Counted from the first letter of the stretch, positions 33,726 through 46,107 are shown. The stretch is 64,000 nucleotides of DNA from Inonotus obliquus (GCA_032164295.1 JAJHTX010000006.1:2790001-2854000), one strand, 5' to 3'. Notes: a model not told the origin generated them from the letters alone. Made by a program: numbers and translations.

Positions 33726-34231
33726 TGCATTTTGTCTGGATAGTTCCGACAACAGTTGTCTGTGCCACCTCAATCTGTTCTACCGAATCACGGATGAGCA
33801 TATCGAGCTCATAAGATTTGCTACTAGATAAGTATAATGATAAACCTTTGAAATATGCATATGATCCAGCCTTTTGTAACTCCTTGCCATCTTTCCCCTT
33901 CAAGGATTTCAGGGGACGCAAAATAGGACATGCATATGTGCCAGGTTGCTGGATCAAATACTCGCTAAGTGGTAAGGATGTATGCTCAAATTTGAGCAAT
34001 GTCTGTGGAGACATTTCAGGCAGTCGCAAACCTATAGGTGACGTATGGGCAAGCATACGTAACATTGAATTGGACAATATACTCACCGTGTCGCATGAGC
34101 TGCAAGGAAACACGACACCTCCGAGTCCTCGCACTGAGTTCTGACCGGCTGACCGCCAGTTCATTGTAATGAGCAAGTTGAACTGGAATCACACCCGAGC
34201 GCGATAAGTTTATGTCTTTTCCGATGTCCAT
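33715..34231 (-). CDS. Unknown 153-residue protein occupying the family B position
   Basis: Two exons, 34231-34087 and 34031-33715, join in phase 1 through a 55-base intron with strong sites (GTGAGT donor, CCTATAG acceptor). The product is soluble-looking: a polar start with SRSELSARTRR, then CPILRPLKSLKGKDGKELQK and YFKGLSLYLSSSKSYELDML. No membrane segment and no family recognised. Upstream of its ATG (34313-34460) lies sequence matching the upstream region of the B genes, but the protein shows no visible similarity to B. It is convergent with A copy 4 and overlaps its end. Confidence 0.55.
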
Positions 34232-34312
34232 TGCAAACTGTCATTTAAGATTGAAATCGCGTTGCCCCGTTTCCCAAGGGAACCTTGATGTGTTTGGTCG
34301 TCCGTTGCTGGG

Positions 34313-34460
34313 TACACTTGAGAGCGGATATTGACAAGAAATGAGGGCTCGAAGAGGTATTTGAATTTGTACTGCATAATCCAGAATGGTGAGCGTAGAA
34401 TGTGGTACAGGGAGGACGTGGTCTTCGTGACAGGTTATCAGATGACACAGCCCGATTACA
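34313..34460 (-). promoter_or_regulatory. Family B-type upstream region, copy 3
   Basis: On the + strand it shares GACAAGAAATGAG, TTTGTACTGCATAATCCAGAATGGTGA, GGGAGGAC and ATCAGATGACACAGCCCG with the B copy 1 region at 29567-29780. It serves the gene starting at 34231. Confidence 0.5.
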
Positions 34461-35840
34461 ACAACTTCGCGGAATTCTTTCGCGAAATGCAGAGTCCGTG
34501 TTTCAGCGACATAGAAACAAGCAGGTATCGTTGGAATTTTCTCCGATCTTGTTTTTCAAAGTAAGATCACGATCCGAGTCCGTCACTTCTGTAACCACCG
34601 GTGACTCCAAATGTTCACTTTCCCAATCGAATAGGTATATTTTTCTCGCTCTGTCCGGTCGCTCGAGTTGCCCATCGGTGTGCCCTAGGGAGGAAGAACA
34701 GGAATTGGGGCACTGGCAATTGCGAATGATAGACACCTAGCAAAGATCCGAACTATTACCGTGAGATGCTGCGGAGCTTCTTGAAACAACTTTCATTGTG
34801 CTTACCTCCAGTAAGTTCATACGAAATAAAGTGTAGGACAGCTTGAGGAGTAGCTCGTTGTTGAGGACATTGACATTGGTACTCCCAGTAGAGAGCGTGT
34901 TCCAGTCCCACAGCATAGAATGGCATTTGCACCTTGAGCACCAAAATGCTCAGTAAGGGAATCAAAAGATGACGCTTGCGACACGACTTGGATAACGTGT
35001 ATGAGTTGCACTTCCATGTAGAGGGACGGCTCAAAGGAAAAAAGGGGTGGATTCGGAAGGCGCTGCCAGATCAACTAGGCGGACAGATCAAAGCAAAAAA
35101 TAAATTAGGATAGAGAGGAGGTAGCTCGGGTTGCGCCCGAGAAAGCGAGAAAAATCAGGGGAAATACTACTCGTAATGATGTTTGGAGCGCCCGTGCTTT
35201 CTTGTTCGCAATTTTGTCCTAGCTTACGGGGCAGTCCTAGACCTGAACCCGCGGCATCGACAGTACGTCCTGCAGGATAAATGCGCCTCATGAATGAGGT
35301 GATATCGGAAAATAGGCCAGGATGACAACTGTTCGAAACGGCGAAAAGGATGATCAGGCGTGCCCTTGACTTCCAAATGCATCTCTCACGGAAGAAGGTA
35401 TCTAGACCTCAAGTTGACCGCCGAACACGAGTGCGCCGAGGCGGACACGAGGAAGAGAGGCTCGGTATTAGCACAGCGTTGTTGTCAACGTGAGGATACC
35501 GTGATTCTAGGCGGGCACAAAGAGCGTGTTCGCCTCGTGTTGAATATCAGATATATCAGATCAGAGGTAGATGCACCGCCGCGGGAGAGCCAAACGCGAT
35601 GAGATGTTTGTGTTGAGTCATCATCCGACGAACTCCGGCAAAGTGTAAACAATGAGAAAATGTAGAAAAAATAACGAGAAAAAACGTACTTGTTGAACTT
35701 GTGGTGTTGCTGGTGTGCCAAGCACTGGAGAGCTATGTGTCTGAATTACATAAGAAAACGAATGGTGGAGAGAGGATCCGAGCAAGACTAGGATAGTGGC
35801 GTGGGAAATGACATGCTGCGCTGCGTCAATGAGAGTCGTG
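34461..35840. other. Stretch without a called gene
   Basis: A minus-strand frame at 34756-35034 (92 codons) has one hydrophobic run but no splice partners or motif. Nothing else is recognisable. This seems to be where the tandem array ends. Confidence 0.35.
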
Positions 35841-35870
35841 AAATAAAATAAAATAAAATAAAAATAAAAT
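35841..35870 (+). repeat. AAAAT microsatellite
   Basis: Five to six units of AAAAT, followed by pyrimidine-rich promoter-like DNA leading to the gene at 36243. Confidence 0.8.
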
Positions 35871-36242
35871 GGATGATACACAGTCTCACAACACAACTCC
35901 CTCTTCCTCTCCTCATTCCGAGCCGCATCCACCTCCATTGTCTACAACGACTTCAACAAAGAAAAAGAACAAAGCAACGAAAGAAACAAGAAAACATAAC
36001 CTTCCCCTTTCGGCTGCCGATCGTCGTCCACCTTATTCACCGATTATTGTCCAATTGTCCACAGTAGTCTTGGTCATTACCCGTCGACCACACATACACA
36101 AAAGCAAGGCCGCCTGCTTTCTTTTCACTCACCACCACCACCTCTGCTTCCCCTTCTTCCCTCTTCCTTTGTGTGGGCCTTTGGCCTTTCTATTCCTCTA
36201 CTCCACTCACTTAACTTGCGGAACTGGTCTCCGTTTATCGTG

Positions 36243-39111
36243 ATGCTCTCCGTCGCCAGGTTGCGACGATATGCTTCCGTGGCTTTCGCTAGCCTTGCGT
36301 TCACTTCGCTCGTTGGCGCAAAGGATGAGATCCTATGTGAGTATTTGCTTTCAAATTTCGTAATGGCGTACCACGGGATTGGGGTTATGGGGCGGTCCTG
36401 CGGAGGTTTCGGCGCAACACCTTGGGTGTGAGACGACGGACTTGAGCTGAACCTGCTGAGCATGCTCACAGTCCCTCAGAGCGTGGATTGCAGTGTGTTT
36501 GTCTTCGGACTGGGGACATTCATATATCGCGTCTCACACCGGAGCGCTGTATCCGTGTCGATCGGCGTCTATCTATTTTGGTTTTCAATACGGAGATCGA
36601 CACCTCCTTCGCTCCTTTTATCCTTATTCCCGGATCATCGTTTACTTATTTCTGATTTACAGTTACTTCGTCGGTCTCATATTGTGAGCCACCTCAACTC
36701 ATCCTCGTCCAACAATTCGATGTCATGTACTTCGCAAACAACGAATCGGTATTCTTCAACATATCCGCAGCGTCCGTCGAAGAGAACGTAAGCGTAACCG
36801 CCAACCTGGTGCTAAACATATACGGTAGCCATTCCATTAATATCACTATCGATCTATGCAACTTGTTCAATGGCGCCCTTTGCCCATTACCGACTTACAA
36901 CTTCATTGGGAGCGAAACACTCTCAATCAAATCTCTTGACCTTGATCTTCAGAATCGGATACCGGGCATTGCATACAAGATTCCGGACCTGGAGGCGTTT
37001 GCACAGCTGACGCTCACGCGAGTGGATACGGGCGAAGTCAAGGCATGTGTACAATCGACGCTCTCAAATGGATGGTCAACCCGACAGCCCGCGGTGGAAT
37101 GGGTGACAGGAAGCCTTGCGATTCTTGCACTTCTTTCTGCGATTCTTGCCGCGTTCTTGTCGTCACCGTCACTTGCACCCCAGCGCCTCCTCGATCTTAT
37201 GCTCTTGTTCCAGACCATCGCAGCGAGCGCACTCCTTGACCTCAATTATCCAGTTCTGTACCGTGCGTTCGCGACGAACTTCAGCTGGGCTCTTGGATTG
37301 TTCGGCTCAGTTGACGGAAGCAAGATCCAGAGAGCGATTGACAACATGCGACGCCGCACAGGAGGAGAGATGAGCGATGGCTCCGGAGATGGTGTAGCCC
37401 TGGTGAACAGGAAGCTCAGCCCGTATAACGTCGCGACTGTCGTAAGCTCCGAGATGCGGGAGGCGATCAGTAACCTCCAGCAGAAGATTGCTTTGAATCA
37501 GCAGCTTCTTGCTAATCGGACGTCAGGCGCGCAGGAACTTGTAAGGAGGGATACAACATTGACAGTAACGGATGAGAATGTCCTAAACGCGGGCGTTCCG
37601 GTGTATGTCAACTCACTCGGCATTGGCACCGCAAACGCCTTCATGACGGTGTTCTTTACGCTCCTCATTCTCACTGCGATCGCTCTGACTACCCTCGGAA
37701 TTGGATGGTCTGTCCTGTTCTTACTTTCGAAGAGAAGGGAGAAACGCGGAGATGACTCCGGGAAATTGGATGAGTGGAGACAAGGTTATGCTGGGTTCTC
37801 CAAGGCATGGGCATTTAGACTTGTAAGTTTCTTGTTACTAGCGCCAACGTATCATTAGTACTAAATTTATTGTAGATACTTATTGTCTTCTTACCTGTCA
37901 TGATTTTCTCCATGCATCAATGGACTCTCGAGGACTCGTGGCTTGCGACACTCTTCTCCGTCTTCACCTTCCTCGTAATCTTATTCTACGTCCTTTACCC
38001 ATCGTTCCTCACCGTCCGGCTTGTTAGGCGATCGCGCCCGGATGCACTATATGAAGAGGACTGTTATCGTGCTTCTTTCGGACCGTTCTATAGTGCCTAC
38101 CGACCTCCCCGCTGGTGGTTCTTCATGATCCCGACCGCTGTTTTGTTCATCAAGGCCATCGTTACAGCCTTTGGATTTGCGTCAGGCCTCGCCCAGCTCA
38201 TCATCATCCTGATCGTGGAGGTCTTTCTGTTCGTTTCCATCATTGTATTCCGACCACACCCAACTCGTGGCGCAGATTCTCTCGCTGGCACACTATCCAT
38301 TGGGCGGATTCTGATTACCGCGCTAGCCTTTGCATTCGTCGAGAACTTCAATGTCGCGGCAATTCCAAGAGTCGCAGTTGGAATCGTGGCTGCCGTCATC
38401 GCGAGTTTATGCGTTATATTGATGTTCTTCAACGTTATTGTCAACTTGAGTGTATGGACTCTATGGCGCGAGCGTATGTCTCATGGTACGCGTTTCGGTT
38501 CGACAGTTCGCTTGGGCAAGTGGGGGCGAGCCCCTTCATCAACCGGTACTGGATCCGAGAAGAATTCAATTATTCAGGAGAAAAGCGGCGAAGATTATAC
38601 TGTTTCCCGATTACGAGGCGGAGCTAGTTCAAACTATATGACCAGCGAACGTCCTAGCAATCCAACGCCAGATCAACAGCAACCGCTTGACTCTGCATTC
38701 AACTCACCTTTACCCGTTGTCACACCCACAACCGCGTCTTCCGCAAGGATGTTCCAACGTAACTCAGATTTCCGAGTTTCGTATGCGAGTAGTCAGATGC
38801 CTAGTACGGGAACGACGTTTGAGTCGTTTGGACCTGCTTCGTCGAGTACGGAAACGACCTTTGGTGCGGAGCTGCCGCGACGACCGGTATATGAGGGTTT
38901 AGGTCTTGACCGGTTGGATTATGAAGTTGGGACGTCGGAGTCTTCTAGTTCGTCTGGACCTTCTACACCGCAGTCGCAGTCGCAGTTACATTCGCACTCG
39001 AGAAAGGGAAGTAAGGTGGAGGGATGGACACCTAGCGCTCTACCTCGAATGTCGGAAGATGTGGAAGAAACTGTTGTGCGTGAGGAGAGAAGATCGGAAG
39101 TCAGAGCATGA
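36243..39111 (+). CDS. TRP-like membrane protein with ML-like domain (Flc/Pkd2 family)
   Basis: Three exons, 36243-36336, 36663-37822 and 37876-39111, give 829 residues. Residues 1-26 are a signal peptide ending SLVGA. The ML-like lumenal domain follows directly after intron 1 (SYCEPPQLILVQQFDV, NESVFFNISAASVEENVSV, LCNLFNGALCPLP) with paired Cys and several N-glycosylation sites. Then come TRP-like membrane segments (SLAILALLSAILAAFL, FMTVFFTLLILTAIALTTLG, ILIVFLPVMIFSMHQW, FTFLVILFYVLY, FIKAIVTAFGFASG and more) and a Ser-rich cytosolic tail. Fungal members act in the ER or plasma membrane in calcium signalling, haem/FAD transport or wall maintenance; which applies here cannot be told. Intron 1 is long (326 bases) for this genome. 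Convergent with the gene ending at 40214. Confidence 0.92.
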
Positions 39112-40213
39112 TTTCACCTCCGTGTTTTCCGTCCGCTTCTTATACGACGACGACGCCATTGCCGCCTTTCACACGAACGCATCCTCATCATCGTACCTCA
39201 CTCCTCCTACATCGGTTCCCCAGCCCAGCAATCCCATAGCATCCTATATGACTTCCGACGCCCGTATTCTATTTATCTTCTCACTTAGCATCAGCAATAC
39301 GCACGCAAACGCATCTGGCATCATCTGTAGAGTATCCACCTTATCGATCATACACCCTCCTTTTATTTTACCCTTCCATTTCTCATCATGCTGTTATCAT
39401 ATTTCTGTGGTTCCTTTTCGTCACACTCAGGTTCAACAGGTTCCTCAACGAATTCGAACCTCCTCTAGCATGGTTTGGTTTACTAGATTCAAGTACAACA
39501 TCGTTCCTTAACTTTTTCTTTTCTCTTCTCTCTGTTTTGTTTTCTTCTCTTTTATTTGCTCAAGTTGCATTGATTGCTTGCTAGAAAATCTTTCCCTGCA
39601 TTCCCATATAGCTGTATAAAAACCATCGAGCATTTGGCTAATATGATAAGATTGACTTGTTTGATTGGAGGGTTTGATTGTGGTCCGGGGTTCCTTCAAT
39701 CGGCTCCTTCAATCTTGGGCTGAAGGGATAACGAAGAGTACTGGTATAAAAGACAGGATGAAATATTGAAAGCTGATGGTAGAGAATTTCATGAGCCCTT
39801 GTGCCGTCATGATTCCTGCTCGCATTCAATTACCAGGAATATCAGGTCCTTGACATACACCCTCGGGTAACCGTTAACAAATTACGATAAGCCACATATA
39901 TAATCCTCTTGCCGAAGGGAAGATAGCCATGAATGTAACTCTACATGATGAAACCGTTCGCTTATTCTCTACAGGGAGGTATCGAAAGGAGGGAATGATG
40001 CACAAATAAAGTCGAATTGTTGATTATGTACATATAGCACAAAGATTATTCGAAACGGTGGAAGAAAGGTTGCTCGTAGAAGAAGTGCAAAAAGTCGAAA
40101 GCGATGGACACGAAGACGAAGACGAAGAATGGATGGGCAAGAAGGACAGAAAGGCGGATTGGTATACGTGTTATGTAGCAAAAGCGAAGCTAAGGTGTAT
40201 CGAAGGATCCGGT
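39112..40213. other. Convergent intergenic region
   Basis: 3' flanks of the genes on either side. No coding or structural feature recognised. Confidence 0.4.
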
Positions 40214-43200
40214 CTAAGTTGATCTATTACGTCCAAAGTAGTTATCGAGTTTCGGTTTTTCGTTCGTAGATGCTTTGCGCTGATAGTGTATACGCATTGC
40301 TAGTTGTTGGATGACTGCTTTGGCTTGTGATCTATCGAGATGAGCCGCGCGCGTATCAGCTGTAAACAGATGACATAAAGTTAGAAAATAGAACATATAG
40401 AGAAGAAGGCAGGTGTGTCGTACCAATGTTATTACCAAGTCGCTCGAGTAGACCTTTGATGATCTCCAGCTTGGACAACTCTTTATAATATCTTGCAGAG
40501 TCGAAATCGTTTTGTTTCTGCTTTGCTTCTTTTCTCTCGAGTGAGACGTATTGAGGGATGTTCATCAGCACACGTCCTAGAACTTCAACGTGGCATGTTA
40601 ACGCGGCGTAGTCGAGTGTGTCATAGTGATCCGAGTTACGACTGGTATTGAAGATATCTGAGCGCAGCTTGGAGTCTAGGTGAGGATCAAGGAGAGCGAT
40701 TATATCGGCAAGGGACGGAGGCCCCGCAACGACTTCTCTTGCCTATAGGTTGTGTTAGGTCCCGCTAGACGAATTAAGCTGTGGAAACTCACCAGTTGGA
40801 CCCCGTAATCGCCCGCCAACATTGCAAAAGCTATCCATTGTCCGATCCGTCTAGAAATTGCGTCCGATCCGTCAATAAAGGACAGAAGAAGGACCTTGTT
40901 CGCCGCATTGATGCCTGGAATGAGGCACAGGACTCTCGAACATATGTTTACCTCCTAAATGTCGATTAGAAGGTTTCAGACACGAAAGTGGACCGTTCTG
41001 CTTACCATCTCCCCTCTTTCATCAGAGAACGTACCGCAGTATGCGTCGATGAGAGTGCGGAGAGCATGTTTGATACTTAGCTTCAGGGTGAGATCGGTCT
41101 TTACATCCATACCGATAGCAACAAGAAGGCCAAACAACAAAGGGACCACTTCAGCGAGTAACATCGCCCTAGAAGCGAAGAGCCGTATGATCTCTGAAAG
41201 CCTCCAGAGTACCTCCGAACGTTTCTCATCGGTGGGAGTCCAGCGGTCACAAGGTGGCACCTGCACATTAAGCGCCTGTAAAGGTTCTTGTCGCGCTCCA
41301 AGCCTTGCTATAACTTTTAGAACAGGAGAACTCGAGATGTCGATTCCTCTAGTGTCATTCGACCGAGACTCGCAGACGTGTTCTAGAGCTGTATGCGCTG
41401 CATCGCCCAACCTTCCGCTGGTACATATCGCAATTTCAAATAACCACTCTAAGTACTCGGTGTCCTCGATGGCTAGCACGTCGGATTGCAAGATAGTCGT
41501 GAGCCCGTCCACATCTACAAAATGTCTTAGAACAAGCATTGCCTTTGAAGATAGCGGACAGACCTTTCGCAGCGATATACTGCTGGATTAACTCCACGTC
41601 AGGGTCTCTGGCCGCAACTCCGAGGCGTGGTATGTCGGAACTTGAGGCACCATATCCTCTAGTCTCCCAAATCGGGACCCCAAGTTCGGTACCAATTTCT
41701 TTGACCTTCCGCCTGTCCTTGCGGTCACTCTCAAGAATCCTACCGAGGGCACTGGTATCGCCTTCGCTGAATAGCTGTCGTTGATCTGCCTCACGAACCG
41801 CAGTCTCGAAATCGCCTTCATCGCTATTCTGCCGGCGCAAAGGCGATCCTGATCCGAAACGAGGAACATCCTCCGCAGCATCAGAAAGATTAACATCGGA
41901 ATCAATTCCCGGGCTCGCGATAAGTTCGGCAATTTTGTCCCGGCGGGCCTTCTCCCTCCGAAGCTTTGTGAATGGATTTACCAACTTCTTTGGCTTCGCG
42001 GGAACAGGGTTTGTTAACGTGGTTGGTAACATGTTCGGAACCCTTCGCGTCCTCGTTGATGGTGAATGTCGGCCGGAGCGAAGTCCAATCCTCCTGCGAT
42101 CGAGCTGATCATCTGCTTCGTCAATATCTGTGAGTTGCGAGTCATATTCGTCAGAGAAATCCTGCTGAGCGGCCTTTGAACTGCCTGGAACCTTGTCTGC
42201 GCGGCTTGGTCTATATATAGATGAAATTGTCAAAAACCACACCAAAACGAAAATTCAGCCTGGTTACCTCTTGTTGAGTTCTGCAAGTAGATTCGAAGGA
42301 CTGCCTAGTTCGCTGTCACTATCGTTCAGTGATCCTAGGATCATTATATCGTCATCAGGCATAGTCATAGCTTTGGCACGAGCCTCTGCTTTAATCCGTT
42401 CAACGATTGCATTGGTTTTCTCATTCTGGTTGAGCAGCGGTGCGTCAATGTCCATCTCCGATCTGGCAGGAGACACGGTTATACTCTTCTTGCTTGATGA
42501 GCTCCTCGGTGTCGCGTTCTTTTCGGGAGATATCAGATGCACCGGCGTATTGATCTTTGTAACGGAAGAAGCTGACGATATGCCCATCGGTGAAGGCGCA
42601 TTGGAACGTACTGGGATTCTGATGGACTCCGGAGCAGCTGAAGAAGTACCCCTACGTGGAGTCGATAGTGATGACGCTGTGGGGGTCCTCACTGGAGAAA
42701 TCTTCCGAGGAGTAACCCGAGACAAAACGTTTGATATTCTCGCGGATGATGTTGGCGTCTTCGACCTGTCCCGTTGCCGAGGTGGGCTAGAACTATAATC
42801 CATATCCACCATAATACCCAGATCATCGCAAGACATCTCAAATTTGTCACTAGCGTCGGGAGGAAAGGTGGACTGTGAAGAGTTGAGTTGCCATTCCCGG
42901 ACGTTATCTTCGATCTCTCGCATATTCCTGCGTTGCTTCTTTGGGATACTTAGTTCTTGTTCGTCTGACTGCGAGGATGGTATTACTTCCGCGGCATCTG
43001 GTTGACTGGGATCTACGCAGGACAGCTTTCGTGAAGCCTTTGGACGCGATCTCTCGGATGGCTCAGGCGTTATGAGCTAGAGAACGGTATTAGGATGGCC
43101 CCATTAGAGTCGTGCAGCGATGACTTACATTGATACGGGCAGGTGTTGAAGAGATGATGATGACTTCGCCCATCGCTTCCAAATCGATCACATCTCCATC

Positions 43201-43788
43201 ATCCGACTGAACGCCTTCTGGTTTCTTTCTCTTCTTCTGAGCCGGTTTTCGCGGCTGAGACACGACGCCGTGGTTATCTGTACGATTCGAGCGATTTGCT
43301 GTTGCCTGTGATCTTTTAAAATGTCTTTTCTGTGATGAAAAAGGCGAAGAGGAAGGAACGACGTGTTTTTGCACCTGTCGGCGATCTTGCTTGACGACCT
43401 CAACAACACTACTGTCGACGGATTGTATAGACGCGCTTGAGATGGAAATGTGTGTCTGGGCGTCAGAGGAGGAAGAGATGTAGGTTGCGTCGCGTCTAGA
43501 AGGGGGTGCAACACGCGATCTTGGCGACGGAATTGGTGGTGCATTTTCCTTTACGCTTCGGAGGGGCGATGCCGGAGGCTTTGTGACCAATCTGGACTGG
43601 ACCTGCATCAGTGGTTGTGTCTGTGGTAGCATTGTTCTCCTTGACTCTGTTTGTTGCCTGCCATGATGCTTCGAGCTGAAGACGGGAGCTGAAGACGGAG
43701 GAGCGGGTAAAGAAGAGCTTGGATGCTGGGTGAAGAAGTCGGTCATTTTATAGTTGTTCTCGATTGTCAATCGTCTGGATCTCGACAT
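40214..43788 (-). CDS. Large nuclear-type protein, possibly Nse6/SLF2-like (CANIN domain)
   Basis: Seven exons fit in phase: 43788-43129, 43076-42268, 42210-41564, 41514-41006, 40954-40793, 40742-40424 and 40359-40214, giving 1083 residues. The first 60% is Ser/Pro/Arg-rich and disordered with basic clusters (QPRKPAQKKRKKPEG, LVNPFTKLRREKARR). The last 40% is helical and ordered (EYLEWLFEIAICTS, SEIIRLFASRAMLLAEVVP, LADIIALLDPHLDSKLRSD), ending with a coiled coil. Architecture and length resemble fungal Nse6/SLF2 proteins that recruit the Smc5/6 complex, but the family call is tentative and a Wapl-like protein is an alternative. A PCNA-box-like NYKMTDFF lies near residue 14 and a second, KPKLDNYF, at the C-terminus; both lack the usual Gln. 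The exon 3-4 intron (GTCTGT donor, CTAAGAC branch) has a weak donor but a perfect branch site. Confidence 0.85.
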
Positions 43789-44141
43789 GGTAGCTATTGA
43801 GATGATTACTGGCGTTTCTCTGTAGTTGTGAGGTAACGATAGACGCGTTGAGAGAGGGAGTGTCCTGTGTATGTTATGAGAGTAGACAGAGACGCGACCC
43901 GGTTGTGGTACATGCGTCTCCGAACATTAATTTCTACTTTCGGTACTATATGGCCACGTTCACGTGATGATCGAGTCTAAATATAAACTCTCATCAAAAA
44001 CTTGTATAGTATTTATACAACACAATATGTATAGCAAAGTCTCTAATCAAACTAATCCAACGCAAACGATCATGGACCCGTCAGCGGGAGCAACCGCGAC
44101 TTTTAAATGTTGGGACTCACACATGTTCTTTGAATGATCCG
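43789..44141. promoter_or_regulatory. Probable promoter of the Nse6-like gene
   Basis: 353 bases between two minus-strand genes. It contains AT-rich segments (AATATAAACTC near 43979, TTGTATAGTATTTATACAAC near 44000, the latter a palindrome) but no defined element. Confidence 0.35.
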
Positions 44142-44495
44142 TTACTTGGGTCCGGCAAACACAGGAAGCTTTCTCCCTTGCTGATCGAACAGGACGTATT
44201 TCTGTGCGTAGAACTGTGGCTGATTGATATTTGGACTCGATACAACAGGTTCTGTGTTCCCAGCAGTTGTTCTGGCTTGTTTCTGGCGCACGAGCGCTAT
44301 TGTACCATTTGGAGCATACCCTGCAAAGAAATTTGGAGGGCAGCCGACTTTGACGAGATACATGACGTCCTTAAGCTTGGGTTGCCGTACTGGACTCGGA
44401 GTGTTGTTGGGTTCACGATCGCGGGTTGTGCTTGTTGCAGCGATGCCGCTACTGTGTGGTTGTAGTGGCTGATCTGTTTGATCTAGCGTCGACAT
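44142..44495 (-). CDS. Unknown small protein, 117 residues
   Basis: Single open frame starting MSTLDQTDQPLQPHSS, with a polar Pro/Ser/Thr-rich first half and an ordered core (LKDVMYLVKVGCPPNFFAGY) followed by PQFYAQKYVLFDQQGRKLP. No signal peptide or membrane segment. I do not recognise the family. The composition change between halves and the intact length support a real gene. Confidence 0.5.
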   Translation of the reverse strand: MSTLDQTDQPLQPHSSGIAATSTTRDREPNNTPSPVRQPKLKDVMYLVKVGCPPNFFAGYAPNGTIALVRQKQARTTAGNTEPVVSSPNINQPQFYAQKYVLFDQQGRKLPVFAGPK

Positions 44496-45088
44496 GTAGG
44501 AGTGATACTAAAGGATACAAACGGAAATGTGGCCTCCTCGTGTTCATTCGACACAGGTGTGGAAGCGAGTGATTATGTAATGATGGACACGTGGTCGAAA
44601 TCTCCATAGTCAAGGTCAGACTGATTTCTCTTTGGGGAGCTCACCAACTTTCCGTGTAATGAACAACTTGTGTCAAGGTTTGGCTACACGTCGATCATTA
44701 CATAATACTCCCTTCGTACGTTCCTTAAACGGCAGAATATTTTCACGGTGCACAGACCATCTACTGCATGGTATATAATGGAAAATTATGCGAAAAACTG
44801 ATTCCTTAGACTATACTCAGCTAGGATCTATTCTATAGGTACTAACTCGAGTCTCGCATGTTTAAACATGCCACACCCTTCAAATCCAGTCGATGATTAC
44901 AGCGCTGCCTCGTACAACTGAGAACTATGCCTGCTACAGCGGGCTCGAGGACGTTTGGTTTGCCTTGCCGCGTGCTTCTGATGAAGTTTGCGGTGAGCTA
45001 GCCAGCGAGAGCAGCGTTTGTCTGATGGATTACATAATGTTATGTTACTGTTACTGTTACGAATGATATTTCTTTGTCACTTGCTACC
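44496..45088. promoter_or_regulatory. Divergent promoter region
   Basis: 593 bases between the small minus-strand gene and pyroglutamyl peptidase. A TATATAATGG lies near 44771. Nothing else recognised. Confidence 0.35.
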
Positions 45089-46107
45089 ATGCCTCACGTA
45101 CCTCTCGTCGTATCTGACGGTGTCCATAAACATGCATTTCGTGTCCTAATAACAGGTTTTGAGGTGATACTCCCATCGTTGATTGTATGATTCTATCTCA
45201 TTAGTTGCAGCCATTTGCCAACTACAAAGTAAACCCGTCATGGCTCGCCGTACGCCCTCTCAGCAACGTCCTCCTCGAGACTACAAACCCAACAGAACCC
45301 ATCAGCCTTGAACATCAAAACGTATTCTCGCTCGCAGACAATTCTCATCCAATTCATATAACTGTACTATCCGTCCCAGTCACCTACTCGGGTGTCCTAT
45401 CCATAGTTCCAAACCTGCATGCCAGGCCGCCTACTTTACCTCGTGATGATAACAACTTGTCTGCCTTTGCTATCGGCCCTGATCCGCCAGCAGATGGGTA
45501 CGACTTGATCTTACATGTCGGTGCTGGTCGCAGAGGAGACATCCGTATAGAGAAACTTGGTCACAAGTTTGGTTACGATATGCCAGACGTGGAGAATAAG
45601 CTAGCACCCGTAGTGGAAGAAAGACCAAGGACGCAGGGCGGGGGATTAGAAGCTGCTGAAGAGTTTGAACGAACCCGGGTTGCAGCTGCAAAGAATGACG
45701 CGGAGTTAAGGGGGTTCACCGGGGTATACAAACCATTCGACGAAGTGCTGAAGACGGATATCGACGTTGACGCGCTTGTGGAGGAATTGCGAGAATCAGG
45801 CATCGATGTGAGTTTTGCTTGTTCGCTGGTCATTCACGAAGTGACTCAACCTTGATCACAGCAAGTGGAGGCAAGCACGAATGCTGGTCGTTATCTTTGC
45901 GACTTTATATACTACTGCTCACTCGCCGAGGCTCAACGTGCTCGTGCGAGCAGGAAGGACAAGAAGACACAGGTACTTTTCGTACACTGCCCGCCGGTCG
46001 GGGAGCCGCTCACTACTGAGTATGTCACGGAGGCATTAAGGCGTATCGTTGCTTCAGTTTGCAGCCAATGTATCTCGTCCAGGACTCCTGTCCCTTCGAC
46101 GGTCTAA
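45089..46107 (+). CDS. Pyroglutamyl peptidase (peptidase family C15)
   Basis: Three exons, 45089-45163, 45211-45807 and 45862-46107, give 305 residues. Joining exons 1 and 2 at the TTGCAG acceptor gives VLITGFEPFANYKVNPSWLA, the N-terminal signature of the family. Motifs for the catalytic triad follow: a Glu in the RRGDIRIEKLGHKFGYD region, Cys in ASTNAGRYLCDFIYY and His in VLFVHCPP. The enzyme removes N-terminal pyroglutamate from peptides in the cytosol. The insert between the Glu and Cys motifs is long compared with bacterial enzymes (about 215 residues), as is common in fungi. The C-terminal end after VASVCSQ is unremarkable and could be extended by another intron. Confidence 0.9.

Noticed and set aside
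34756..35034. Minus-strand ORF after the array, considered as a further B gene
   Set aside because: No similarity to B and no B-type upstream sequence at its start.
35869..36243. Open frame upstream of the TRP-like gene
   Set aside because: Low-complexity Pro/Ser/Thr and His runs in a pyrimidine-rich leader. The signal peptide and phase-1 intron place the true start at 36243.
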